From NCBI GenBank assembly GCA_001513105.1, contig LFSH01000012.1, positions 1-33,840 on the forward strand: 33,840 bases of DNA. The letters are read 5' to 3'. How positions within the stretch are numbered: the stretch's first letter is position 1; every line of letters begins with the position of its first letter. The notes under the pieces are model-generated. The model was not told where the DNA came from. It saw nothing but the letters and a program-made list of their open reading frames with translations, and did no database searches. The position numbers were made by a program, and so were the translations under genes. Source of the stretch: Clostridiales bacterium DTU070. Its GTDB lineage: Bacteria > Bacillota > Clostridia > DSM-8532. Positions 7,049 to 15,523 of this stretch are shown one piece after another.

Positions 7049-8683
7049 ATGCCTATCACAGAGTTTTTGGAGCGTAACGCCAGGCTTTATGGTAACGAGA
7101 AATGCCTGACGGAAATAAATATGGACCTCCAGGAAGGGGATAACGTTACCTGGCTTGATTATGAACTTATAGAGAACAATCCTGCAGGTGAATACCGCAG
7201 GGACATGACTTGGCGGGTATTTGACGAAAAGGCGAACCGGCTTGCCAACTTGCTGATTAAGAGAGGGATAAAGAAAGGGGACAAGGTGGCCATTCTGCTG
7301 ATGAACTGTCTCGAATGGCTCCCTATCTACTTTGGAATACTGAAAGCCGGTGCAATAGCGGTGCCGCTGAATTTCAGGTATACGGCCGAGGAAATAAAGT
7401 ATTGCCTTAACCTGTCGGACACCGTTGCATTGATTTTTGGCCCGGAATTTATCGGGCGCATTGAAACGATATATCATGAAATACCGAATGTAAGAATGCT
7501 TTTTTACGCGGGGGAAAACAGGCCGTCTTTTGCCGAAAGTTATGACAGGCTTACGGCAAATTGCTCATCCGAAGCCCCGGGCGTTGAAATAACCGATGAT
7601 GACGATGCGGTTATTTACTATTCATCGGGTACAACGGGGTTTCCGAAGGCAATACTGCACACGCACAGGAGCCTTATGTCGGCATGCTACACCGAGCAGA
7701 ATCATCATGGCCAGACACGGGAGGACAACTTCCTCTGCATACCTCCGCTTTACCATACCGGCGCGAAAATGCACTGGTTCGGAAGTTTGATATCGGGAAG
7801 CAAGGCCGTTCTGCTACGCGGCGTGAAGCCCGAATGGATTTTAAAGACTGTGTCCGAGGAGAAAATCACAATTGTCTGGCTCTTGGTTCCGTGGGCACAG
7901 GACATACTTGACGCCATCGAGAGAGGGGATGTTGATTTAAGGAATTACGACCTGTCGACATGGCGGCTTATGCACATCGGCGCCCAGCCGGTACCGCCCA
8001 GCCTGATACACAGGTGGAAGAAGCATTTTCCGAATCACCTTTATGACACGAACTACGGGCTCAGTGAATCAATCGGCCCGGGATGCGTGCATTTGGGTAT
8101 TGAAAATATACATAAAGTCGGTGCTATAGGGAAACCGGGATACAACTGGGAAGTTAAAATAATCGGCGAAAACGGTCAGCCGGTGCCCCAGGGTGAAATA
8201 GGCGAACTGGCTGTCAAAGGCCCCGGGGTTATGAAATGCTATTACAAGGATCCCAAGGCAACCGAGGCAGTATTGAAAGACGGCTGGCTTTTGACCGGCG
8301 ATATGGCACGAATGGACGAAGACGGGTTTATTTACCTTGTTGACAGGAAGAAGGACGTTATCATCAGCGGCGGCGAAAATATTTATCCTGTACAGGTTGA
8401 AGACTTCTTACGTTCCCATGACGGTATCAAGGATGCTGCGGTTATCGGGCTGCCCGACAAAAGACTTGGAGAAATAGCCGCGGCAGTAATTGAAACCAAG
8501 CCGGGCGTAACGTTGACCGAGGAGGAGATAATGGAGTTTTGCCGGCCGTTGCCGCGTTATAAGCGTCCAAGGAGAATTATTTTTGACAAGGTGCCGAGAA
8601 ACCCGACAGGCAAGATTGAAAAACCCAGGCTCAGGGAAAAGTATGGAGCGGCATGCCTTGTTGCCGCCCAGACCCAGGCATAG
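7049..8683 (+). CDS. AMP-forming acyl-CoA synthetase (ANL superfamily)
   Basis: 544 aa, the usual size. The enzyme activates a carboxylic acid with ATP to an acyl-adenylate and transfers it to CoA. The P-loop is YYSSGTTGFPKA (SSGTTGFPKA at residues 192-201). Further motifs are the YGLSES acyl-AMP loop, the TGDMARMDEDGFIYLVDRKKD adenylate/ribose motif with the hinge Asp, and the C-terminal NPTGKIEKPRLR with the catalytic Lys. The FNFRYT-like NFRYTAEEIKYCL stretch resembles medium- and long-chain fatty acid CoA ligases and related aryl or crotonobetaine ligases; the chain length cannot be told. The start follows GGGAGGATGG. The gene stands alone between its own promoter and a hairpin at 8694-8745. 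Confidence 0.88.
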   Translation: MPITEFLERNARLYGNEKCLTEINMDLQEGDNVTWLDYELIENNPAGEYRRDMTWRVFDEKANRLANLLIKRGIKKGDKVAILLMNCLEWLPIYFGILKAGAIAVPLNFRYTAEEIKYCLNLSDTVALIFGPEFIGRIETIYHEIPNVRMLFYAGENRPSFAESYDRLTANCSSEAPGVEITDDDDAVIYYSSGTTGFPKAILHTHRSLMSACYTEQNHHGQTREDNFLCIPPLYHTGAKMHWFGSLISGSKAVLLRGVKPEWILKTVSEEKITIVWLLVPWAQDILDAIERGDVDLRNYDLSTWRLMHIGAQPVPPSLIHRWKKHFPNHLYDTNYGLSESIGPGCVHLGIENIHKVGAIGKPGYNWEVKIIGENGQPVPQGEIGELAVKGPGVMKCYYKDPKATEAVLKDGWLLTGDMARMDEDGFIYLVDRKKDVIISGGENIYPVQVEDFLRSHDGIKDAAVIGLPDKRLGEIAAAVIETKPGVTLTEEEIMEFCRPLPRYKRPRRIIFDKVPRNPTGKIEKPRLREKYGAACLVAAQTQA

Positions 8684-8693
8684 TTAAATAGTG

Positions 8694-8745
8694 AACGGGG
8701 TTCTTGCTCCCCCCCCTGTCCGAAAAGGACATTTAGAGCCCCGTT
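8694..8745 (+). terminator. Probable terminator after the acyl-CoA synthetase gene
   Basis: AACGGGG (8694-8700) pairs with CCCCGTT (8739-8745); an inner hairpin TGTCC/GGACA lies within. Only a weak T-rich tail follows, so termination efficiency is uncertain. Confidence 0.6.
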
Positions 8746-8764
8746 TATCTATATATTTATTTAA

Positions 8765-8794
8765 TTAGGTTGTTATTCAAAAATAACAACCTAA
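8765..8794. terminator. Perfect 13-bp hairpin, possible terminator
   Basis: TTAGGTTGTTATT (8765-8777) and AATAACAACCTAA (8782-8794) pair without mismatch around a CAAA loop, followed by ATTATTTT. It may be a second terminator after the acyl-CoA synthetase gene. Confidence 0.55.
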
Positions 8795-8928
8795 ATTATT
8801 TTAACGGCAAATACAGCATGCATATATACATTTTTCAGGGAGACAGTGCGGAATTATGTTCTCCCTGCGGCATTCCGGCAAAATGGTTAATGGGGGACGG
8901 GCAAATACGAAAACTTTCCTTTGGAATA

Positions 8929-8937
8929 TGGTATACT
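8929..8937 (+). promoter_or_regulatory. Extended -10 promoter of the flavoprotein operon
   Basis: TGG then TATACT (8932-8937), 32 nt before the start at 8970. The -35 region is poor, as at other extended -10 sites in this window. Confidence 0.5.
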
Positions 8938-8969
8938 AAACACCAGGAAGAAGATATCGGGGGATTTAT

Positions 8970-10199
8970 ATGGCAAACAGGGTAGTGGTCGTCGGCGGCG
9001 GAGCAGCGGGAATGATTGCCGCAATCTCGGCAAAAAGGGCAGGAGCCGACGTTACAATTCTTGAAAGAAATCCACGGATAGGGAAAAAGATACTTGCAAC
9101 AGGGAATGGCCGCTGCAATTTTACCAATATTTACGCTGACGAGAATTATTATTACGGCAGGAACCCGGGATTTGTGCGCGGAGCATTGTCGGCCTTCACC
9201 GTCAATGATACCATCCGTTTTTTCGAGCAGCTGGGAATTGAGCATAAGGTTGAGGAAAAGGGAAAAGTTTTCCCGATGTCTGACCAGGCTTCAAGTATCC
9301 TTGATGTGCTTTTGCATGAAATAAATGACCTGGAAATAAATGTGGTCTGCGACTGCCGTGTAACAGGCATATCGAAAAAAGGCGACAGTTTTTCAATAAC
9401 CACTGAAAAAGGCGAGACTTTCACTGCCCGCAGCGTTATAATCGCAACCGGCGGCAAGGCAATGCCGTCCACCGGCTCGGACGGAAACGGCTATGACCTG
9501 GCCGGAAAACTTGGACACAGAATTACAGAAATATTCCCCGCACTGGTCCAGGTTATGCTTGAAGGCCCGTTCTTCAAGCGCATAGAAGGTGTAAAAATTG
9601 TCGGCACCGCCGAGGTTATATGCAACAACAGGTCGATGGCAAGGGACAGCGGGGACATTCTTTTTGCAAACTACGGGGTATCGGGACCGCCGATACTGCA
9701 GATAAGCAGAAAGGCGGCGGAGTTTTTTCACAAGGGCAGGGAGGTATATATCAAAATAACCATGATGGATATGCCCGAAGAAAGGCTAAGAAACATACTG
9801 AACCGGAGGTTTGATGATCTGCGGAACAAACGCCTGGATTTCAGCTTTGTGGGGTTTATTAACAAAAGGCTGATCCCCGTTGTACTGCAGGAGGCAGGAA
9901 TAGATGACATAAAAAAACCCGTATCGGCGTTGTCTGAAAAGGAAAAGGAAAGCATAACAAGAATTCTGACCGACTGGAGAATGAAAGTACGGGGAACAAA
10001 GAGCTGGCCAAGCGCGCAGGTTACTGCCGGCGGCGTTGACACGGGCGGGATAGACGAAAACACGATGGAGTCGAAACTGGTTAAGGGCTTGTTTTTTGCA
10101 GGCGAAATAATGGATATAGACGGCTGGTGCGGAGGGTTTAACCTTCAGTGGGCGTGGTCGTCCGGGTATATTGCCGGGAAATACGCGGCTTTAAGGTGA
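8970..10199 (+). CDS. HI0933/YhiN-family FAD-dependent oxidoreductase
   Basis: 409 aa, the normal family length. It is a cytoplasmic flavoprotein. The N-terminal dinucleotide fold is RVVVVGGGAAGMIAAISA (GxGxxG at about residues 9-14), followed by the family signature KKILATGNGRCNFTN. The second FAD motif is IIATGGKAMPSTGSDGNGYDLA, and the C-terminal one is LFFAGEIMDIDGWCGGFNLQWAW with the conserved GGFN-Q-A pattern. The family includes BaiN-like and HI0933 proteins whose substrates are mostly unknown. GGGGGA about 6 nt upstream fixes the start. It is the first gene of a tight group with the next flavoprotein, 5 nt away, and RNase Z. Confidence 0.9.
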   Translation: MANRVVVVGGGAAGMIAAISAKRAGADVTILERNPRIGKKILATGNGRCNFTNIYADENYYYGRNPGFVRGALSAFTVNDTIRFFEQLGIEHKVEEKGKVFPMSDQASSILDVLLHEINDLEINVVCDCRVTGISKKGDSFSITTEKGETFTARSVIIATGGKAMPSTGSDGNGYDLAGKLGHRITEIFPALVQVMLEGPFFKRIEGVKIVGTAEVICNNRSMARDSGDILFANYGVSGPPILQISRKAAEFFHKGREVYIKITMMDMPEERLRNILNRRFDDLRNKRLDFSFVGFINKRLIPVVLQEAGIDDIKKPVSALSEKEKESITRILTDWRMKVRGTKSWPSAQVTAGGVDTGGIDENTMESKLVKGLFFAGEIMDIDGWCGGFNLQWAWSSGYIAGKYAALR

Positions 10200-10204
10200 A
10201 TATC

Positions 10205-11815
10205 ATGGTAAGGGTTTCGAATATAAAGATCAGGTTGGGTGAAATTACCGATCCGAGGGACGAAATACCGGTACTGAAGCAGAAACTTCTGCTGAAGCTG
10301 AAAATTTCCGAAAAAGAGCTGAATCATTTCAGGATTTCGAAAAAATCGGTTGATGCAAGGAAAAAGAATGATATCTGCCTTGTTTATACGGTGGATGCGG
10401 ACGTAAAGGATGAGTTGAGAGTTCTTCGCAGAAGTGACACGAAAAATGCGGCACCGTCCCCGGACATGGAGTATAAAAGGGTTACGTACGGCAGCGAAAG
10501 GCTGGCCGAACGTCCTGTTATTGTCGGAATGGGCCCTGCCGGGCTTTTTGCCGGACTTCTCCTGTCAAGGCACGGATACAGGCCAATCCTTATGGACAGG
10601 GGAGACGACGTTGATTCAAGGGTTGAGAGAATAAACAGGTTCTGGAACGAAGGCATTCTTGACACCGAAAGCAATGTCCAGTTTGGCGAAGGAGGCGCCG
10701 GAACTTTTTCGGACGGGAAACTTACAACCTTAATCAGTGACAAAAGATGCGCCGTTGTCCTTGAGGAGTTTGTTAAAGCGGGTGCCCCGGAAGAGATTCT
10801 TTATTTTTACAGGCCTCATATTGGAACCGACAGGCTCAGAAATACCGTCAAAAATATAAGGCGGGAAATCGTCGCGAACGGCGGTGAAGTAAGATTCAGG
10901 GCGAAAGTTACCGATATTGTGGTGAAGTACGGAAGAGTTCATGCAGTAAGGATTAATGATTCAGAAATCCTCCGGTGCGGTGTTGTTTTACTGGCATTGG
11001 GGCACAGCGCAAGGGATACGTATGAAATGCTCAAAAGACGCGGCGTTGAAATGAAGCCGAAATCTTTCTCGGTGGGTGTGCGTATTGAACACCCGCAAAA
11101 ATTGATTAATACGGCCCAGTACGGTGACGCAGCGGAACATCCCATGCTGGGTGCGGCCGACTACAAGCTGGCGTATCATTCGAAAAACGGAAGATCGGCC
11201 TATACATTCTGTATGTGCCCGGGAGGGTATGTTGTTGCGGCCGCTTCGGAATATAACGGTGTCGTGACAAACGGTATGAGCGAGTATAAGCGGGACGGCA
11301 GGAATGCAAATGCAGCGCTGCTTGTAGGCGTTTCGCCTTCGGATTTTATGAGTGATGATCCCCTTGCAGGGGTTGAATTTCAAAGGAAATGGGAAAGACT
11401 TGCGTTTCAGTCCGGCGGTGAAAACTACATGGCCCCGGCGCAGCTTACCGAGGATTTCCTAAACGACCGCAGGAGCACAGGTTTTGGCAGGGTCACTCCG
11501 ACATACAGACCCGGAGTGGCGTTGTCCGGGCTCAGGGACTGCCTGCCCGGATATGTTGTTGAAACAATGAAGGAGGCAATTTTGTATTTCGATACAAAGC
11601 TGAAGGGTTTTGCGATGCCCGACGGCGTTCTGACCGGTGTTGAAACCAGGAGTTCTGCCCCGGTACGGATTAACCGGAGCGAAAACTTTACCGCAAACAT
11701 AGACGGCCTGTATCCTGTCGGGGAAGGAGCTGGCTATGCGGGAGGCATAATGTCATCCGCGGTTGACGGGATAAGGACCGCAGAAAAGGTAATGGAAAGG
11801 TATTCACCGCTGTGA
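10205..11815 (+). CDS. COG2509-type FAD-dependent dehydrogenase, uncharacterised
   Basis: 536 aa. It has a family-typical N-terminal domain of about 95 residues (VRVSNIKIRLGEITDP onwards) that looks like a small alpha/beta fold. This precedes the FAD-binding Rossmann motif PVIVGMGPAGLFAG (Gly108 in GMGPAG) and the segment NVQFGEGGAGTFSDGKLTT characteristic of COG2509. The C-terminus carries YPVGEGAGYAGGIMSSAVDG, which closes the FAD site. The reaction is unknown. The start at 10205 is chosen over upstream in-frame GTG codons because AAGGTGA lies about 7 nt before it and because it clears the stop of the preceding gene. Pairing with the HI0933-type gene suggests a shared redox role (inference). 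Confidence 0.87.
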   Translation: MVRVSNIKIRLGEITDPRDEIPVLKQKLLLKLKISEKELNHFRISKKSVDARKKNDICLVYTVDADVKDELRVLRRSDTKNAAPSPDMEYKRVTYGSERLAERPVIVGMGPAGLFAGLLLSRHGYRPILMDRGDDVDSRVERINRFWNEGILDTESNVQFGEGGAGTFSDGKLTTLISDKRCAVVLEEFVKAGAPEEILYFYRPHIGTDRLRNTVKNIRREIVANGGEVRFRAKVTDIVVKYGRVHAVRINDSEILRCGVVLLALGHSARDTYEMLKRRGVEMKPKSFSVGVRIEHPQKLINTAQYGDAAEHPMLGAADYKLAYHSKNGRSAYTFCMCPGGYVVAAASEYNGVVTNGMSEYKRDGRNANAALLVGVSPSDFMSDDPLAGVEFQRKWERLAFQSGGENYMAPAQLTEDFLNDRRSTGFGRVTPTYRPGVALSGLRDCLPGYVVETMKEAILYFDTKLKGFAMPDGVLTGVETRSSAPVRINRSENFTANIDGLYPVGEGAGYAGGIMSSAVDGIRTAEKVMERYSPL

Positions 11816-11879
11816 ACGCTGTAATGCAGGGCAGTTTGGCATGGGGACCTGAAAAAAGTGCGTTTCGGGATGATATGAA

Positions 11880-12794
11880 ATGATTGATGTATGCCTTTTG
11901 GGAACAGGCGGTGTAATGCCGCTTCCGGGCAGATGGCTGTCATCTGCGCTGATCAGGTATAACGGGAGAATGATATTGATTGACTGCGGCGAAGGAACCC
12001 AGGTTCCGCTCAGGATGGCAGGATGGGGTTTCAAGGCAATTGATGCCGTGCTGTTTACGCATTACCATGGCGATCATGCCGCAGGCCTGCCCGGTTTGCT
12101 TTTAACGATAGGAAACTCGGAGCGAACCGAACCGCTGACATTAATCGGGCCGCCCGGCCTGGGGGAAGTGGTTGAAGGATTGACGGTGATAGCCCCTGAA
12201 CTTCCCTATAATCTTAAGCTGATTGAGCTGTCGGGCACGGAACGGGATGAAATACGCCTGAACGGCTTGATAATCGGAAGCATACCGGTGGATCATACGA
12301 TAACATGCCTTTGCTATTCTCTTTATCTGAAAAGGCAGGGCAAATTTGATATTGACATGGCAGAGAAGCTGAACATTCCGGTCCAGTATTACAGGCAGCT
12401 GCAGAACGGCTGCAAGGTGGAAGCGGACGGCAGGGTTATAAAGCCCGAAATGGTACTCGGGCTTGAAAGAAAGGGTATAAAAATCTGTTATTGCACCGAC
12501 ACAAGACCAACCGAAGCTCTTGTGGATTTTGTGCGGGAGTCGGACCTTTTTATATGCGAGGGGATGTACGGCAGTAACGAGGATTTGGAAAAGGCGGTTC
12601 AGAAAAAGCATATGACATTTACCGAGGCTGCTGAAATTGCGAAAAAGGCGAGGGTTAAGGAATTATGGCTTACTCATTACAGCCCGTCGTTAACCGAACC
12701 CGAAAAATACATCGATGAAACCGAAGCGGTTTTCCCAGGCACCAGGACCGGTACCGATTTGCTTGCGAAAACATTGAAATACAATCAGGAATGA
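11880..12794 (+). CDS. rnz: Ribonuclease Z (tRNA 3' endonuclease), metallo-beta-lactamase fold
   Basis: 304 aa, the size of the short bacterial form. It cuts the 3' trailer from tRNA precursors. The zinc site is seen in THYHGDHAAGLPGLL (His61, His63, Asp65, His66), in PVDHT (His in the middle), in YCTDTRP (bridging Asp) and in LWLTHYSPS (last His). The exosite-like insertion lies between about residues 150 and 190. LLGTGGVMPLPGRW replaces the more usual GTGAGVP N-terminus, a variant I associate with clostridial RNase Z; a general hydrolase of the fold cannot be fully excluded. The ribosome site is weak (GGGATGAT). It follows the COG2509 gene by 64 nt and is probably co-transcribed. Confidence 0.85.
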   Translation: MIDVCLLGTGGVMPLPGRWLSSALIRYNGRMILIDCGEGTQVPLRMAGWGFKAIDAVLFTHYHGDHAAGLPGLLLTIGNSERTEPLTLIGPPGLGEVVEGLTVIAPELPYNLKLIELSGTERDEIRLNGLIIGSIPVDHTITCLCYSLYLKRQGKFDIDMAEKLNIPVQYYRQLQNGCKVEADGRVIKPEMVLGLERKGIKICYCTDTRPTEALVDFVRESDLFICEGMYGSNEDLEKAVQKKHMTFTEAAEIAKKARVKELWLTHYSPSLTEPEKYIDETEAVFPGTRTGTDLLAKTLKYNQE

Positions 12795-12870
12795 CAGGTT
12801 TACATCCTGCCGGTGTAACCGGATTTGGAGCAAATTGTTTAATATAAATATGGAACGAAAGAAATATTTA

Positions 12871-12879
12871 TGGTATTAT
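12871..12879 (+). promoter_or_regulatory. Extended -10 promoter of the transglutaminase-like gene
   Basis: TGG followed by TATTAT (12874-12879). It gives an untranslated leader of about 90 nt before 12978. A hairpin at about 12798-12823 (GGTTTACA/TGTAACC) may end the rnz transcript but lacks a T tract. Confidence 0.45.
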
Positions 12880-12977
12880 ATCAAGGGTTAAAATGGCTGA
12901 AATGCAGAAAAATTAAGGCATTAACAGAAAAATATACAATTAATTAATGACACCTGTTGCATTGGAGGAGATTACAA

Positions 12978-14633
12978 ATGAGCGGAAACAGAAAAAAACT
13001 TTTTGGAATCCTGGCAGTTGTTTTGGGTGTATGCATTGTTATCGGTGCAGCATTTTTTATATCCGATGCCGTAAGAAGGAACAAGGTGGCTGATGTAGTG
13101 ACCGTTGAAGCAGGCACGCTTATGCCCGATGCAAGTATGTTTTATAACGGCACGGCAAAGAAAATTACATATGCTTCCGATATTTCAACTATCCCGCTGG
13201 ATGTACCGGGGATATACGATATAGAAATAAATGTTAACGGAAGGGTATACAAGTCCAGGGTTGAGGTTAAGGATACCACGCCCCCCGCGGGAATAGTCAA
13301 ACCCCTGGATCTGTATGAAGGAGAGACCGCTTCGGCAGAGGACTTTTTTGAAAGCATTACCGATGTTACCGATGTTACCGTGGCTTTTAAGACAGAACCT
13401 GATTTTTCAAAACGGAACTCCCAGGTTGTTTCATTGATCCTTACCGATACATCGGGAAATACATCCGAGTATGAAACAACCCTCTGGATTTCAAGGCTGC
13501 AGGAAGTGGTGCAGGTTGAAGCAACAACCGGGCCCTTAGAACTTGAGAAATTCTTAAAGCCGAATGTGACAGCAAGGTCCTTATCCCTTGTAAGCGGCCC
13601 TGAATCGTATGACAAGGTTGGCAGATACCCTGTCAGGATCAGTGTCGACGGTGAGATCTATGAATCGAACGTTGAAGTTATAGATACGATACCGCCGAAA
13701 GGTACTGCTGAACCGCTGACGTCCTGGGCAGGGGATTACGTTGAACCTGAAAGGTTCATAACTGAAATTGACGATATCACCACGGTGACGGTCAGTTATA
13801 AGGAAGAGCCTGATTTTGACTTTGTGGGCGAGCAGACCGTAAGCCTTGTATTGACCGATGAAGGCGGAAATGAGACAGTTGTCATGACAACGCTGACCAC
13901 CGAGCTTGATACCGAACCGCCGAAGATATACGGTGCGAAAAAGGCAACAGCCTATATCGGAATACCTTTTTCATATAAGAAGGACGTTTATGCTGAAGAC
14001 AACAGGGACGGCGAAGTTCCGATTGTTGTCGACAGCAGCGGGGTGAACCTGAAGGTGGAGGGTGAGTATACGGCAATTTACTCAGCTACCGACTCATCGG
14101 GAAATACAACCACCGAAGAGGTTACGATAACGGTCAAGCAACAGAGCGTCACAATGGAAGAATTGGAAAAACTCGCGGATGAAGTACTTGCACAGATAAC
14201 AACCGAGGACATGACTATTAGGGAAAAGGCACGGCAAATTTATGAATATGTAAATACCCGCGTAACGTACACCGGGTACTCCGATAAAACAGACTGGATG
14301 AAAGAGGCTTACAATGGTATTGTGAAAGGTGTAGGGGACTGTTTTACATACTATTCCATGTCGCAGCTCCTTTTGAACAGGATCGGAATACAAACCCTCA
14401 GCGTGGAACGGGCTTCTTTGCCGGGCGAAACAAAGCACTACTGGCACCTGGTGAACTATGGCGAAGGATGGTACCATTTTGACGCATGTATACACAGACC
14501 GCCCTTTGATTCATTCATGGTCACCGACGAAGAGCTGGAAGCATATTCGAAACGGCATAGGAACAGTTACTATTACAGGTTTGACATGGATAAATACCCG
14601 CGCACACCTACAAAAGCAGAGAAATCCAATTAA
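12978..14633 (+). CDS. Membrane-anchored protein with Ig-like repeats and transglutaminase-like domain
   Basis: 551 aa. Residues of about 7-28 (LFGILAVVLGVCIVIGAAFF) form one uncleaved membrane anchor, so the rest is extracellular. Three or so beta-sandwich repeats follow. Two long ones each end in DTTPPAG or DTIPPKG and contain 'VSLILTDTSGN' or 'VSLVLTDEGGN' motifs; the next unit (DTEPPKIYGAKK to SATDSSGNTTTEEVTITV) is a DUF5011/Ig-like module. The C-terminal transglutaminase-like papain fold has Cys455 (GVGDCFTYY), His490 (KHYWHLVN) and Asp502 (YHFDACIHR) as triad. Such proteins may be proteases or peptide-transfer enzymes of the wall. GGAGGAG at 12965-12971 fixes the start. It precedes the racemase gene by 28 nt. 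Confidence 0.87.
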   Translation: MSGNRKKLFGILAVVLGVCIVIGAAFFISDAVRRNKVADVVTVEAGTLMPDASMFYNGTAKKITYASDISTIPLDVPGIYDIEINVNGRVYKSRVEVKDTTPPAGIVKPLDLYEGETASAEDFFESITDVTDVTVAFKTEPDFSKRNSQVVSLILTDTSGNTSEYETTLWISRLQEVVQVEATTGPLELEKFLKPNVTARSLSLVSGPESYDKVGRYPVRISVDGEIYESNVEVIDTIPPKGTAEPLTSWAGDYVEPERFITEIDDITTVTVSYKEEPDFDFVGEQTVSLVLTDEGGNETVVMTTLTTELDTEPPKIYGAKKATAYIGIPFSYKKDVYAEDNRDGEVPIVVDSSGVNLKVEGEYTAIYSATDSSGNTTTEEVTITVKQQSVTMEELEKLADEVLAQITTEDMTIREKARQIYEYVNTRVTYTGYSDKTDWMKEAYNGIVKGVGDCFTYYSMSQLLLNRIGIQTLSVERASLPGETKHYWHLVNYGEGWYHFDACIHRPPFDSFMVTDEELEAYSKRHRNSYYYRFDMDKYPRTPTKAEKSN

Positions 14634-14661
14634 TTAACCAAACACGGTTTATTATTGCAGA

Positions 14662-15417
14662 ATGAGATATATACGCAGCACCGGTGAAGGAGGAAAAACT
14701 ACGAAAACATTAGGAGTAATCGGAGGTCTGGGTCCGCTGGCAACCGCATGTTTCATTGAAATGGCCGTAAAAATGACAGACGCCCGGACCGACAGCGAAC
14801 ATATACCGATGATAATATACAACTGGCCCGGGATACCCGACAGAACAGGTTATATCCTGGGAAAAAGCAGTGAAAACCCGTTTATTGAAATGGCCAGGAT
14901 TGGGAAGACTCTATCAGGGCAGGGAGCGGACTATATAGCCATTCCCTGCGTAACAGCGTATTTTTTCTATGAACAGCTGTGCAAAGAGGTTGATGTGCCG
15001 ATAATCGACATGATAGGGGAAACTGCACGCCACCTGCGGGACAACGGAGTCCGAAGGGCGGGTTTAATGGCTACTGACGGCACCGTTACCGGCGGGTTTC
15101 TCAGAAAAGGCCTTGAACAACAGGGGATAGAGGTGGTTCAACCGTCTGCAGGCGGGCAGAAACTCCTTATGGATATAATCTACAAAGGTGTTAAGGCCAA
15201 TATGCCCTTTGCGATGGATGATTTCAACGCTGTTAAAAAAGAACTCCTTGATGCAGGGGCGGAGGTTATAATACTGGGATGCACCGAGCTGTCGGTAATT
15301 CACCGGGACCATGATATAGGCCCGGGTTTTCTGGATGCAATGGAGGTACTGGCGCAAAAATCGGTATTATTATGCGGAGGGCGTCTTAAAAAGGAGTTTT
15401 TAAACCTTATAACCTGA
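14662..15417 (+). CDS. Aspartate/glutamate racemase family protein
   Basis: 251 aa from the ATG at 14662, 238 aa if initiated at the ACG at 14701. It is a PLP-independent racemase fold with two Cys acting as acid and base: Cys96 (AIPCVTAYF) and Cys207 (LGCTELSVI), numbered from 14662. The start is TLGVIGGLGPLATACF, as in the aspartate racemase branch. The ATG at 14662 has no ribosome site, whereas AAGGAGG (14687-14693) lies 7 nt before ACG-AAA-ACA, exactly where family members have Met-Lys-Thr. Either ACG is used, or a T-to-C change weakened the start. It lies just before a dlt-like gene set, so it may supply a D-amino acid to it (inference). Confidence 0.88.
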   Translation: MRYIRSTGEGGKTTKTLGVIGGLGPLATACFIEMAVKMTDARTDSEHIPMIIYNWPGIPDRTGYILGKSSENPFIEMARIGKTLSGQGADYIAIPCVTAYFFYEQLCKEVDVPIIDMIGETARHLRDNGVRRAGLMATDGTVTGGFLRKGLEQQGIEVVQPSAGGQKLLMDIIYKGVKANMPFAMDDFNAVKKELLDAGAEVIILGCTELSVIHRDHDIGPGFLDAMEVLAQKSVLLCGGRLKKEFLNLIT

Positions 15418-15498
15418 CTGTCCGAAACGCCTGCAATGCAGCATTTGAATTTGCCGAGGAAGTATTTTCCCGGTATGGATTTATTGAAATATACAATG

Positions 15499-15504
15499 TA
15501 TAAT
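15499..15504 (+). promoter_or_regulatory. -10 box candidate before the dlt-like genes
   Basis: TATAAT preceded by TG, only 14 nt upstream of the dltA-like start region. The -35 is weak (TGGATT-like). It may start a short-leader transcript of the dlt-like genes, separate from the racemase. Confidence 0.4.
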
Positions 15505-15523
15505 TAAACACGAGGTGCAAATG

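Noticed and set aside
9393-9731. Long minus-strand frames opposite the flavoprotein and RNase Z genes
   Set aside because: They are shadows of strongly supported plus-strand genes, with no ribosome sites and no recognisable protein features.
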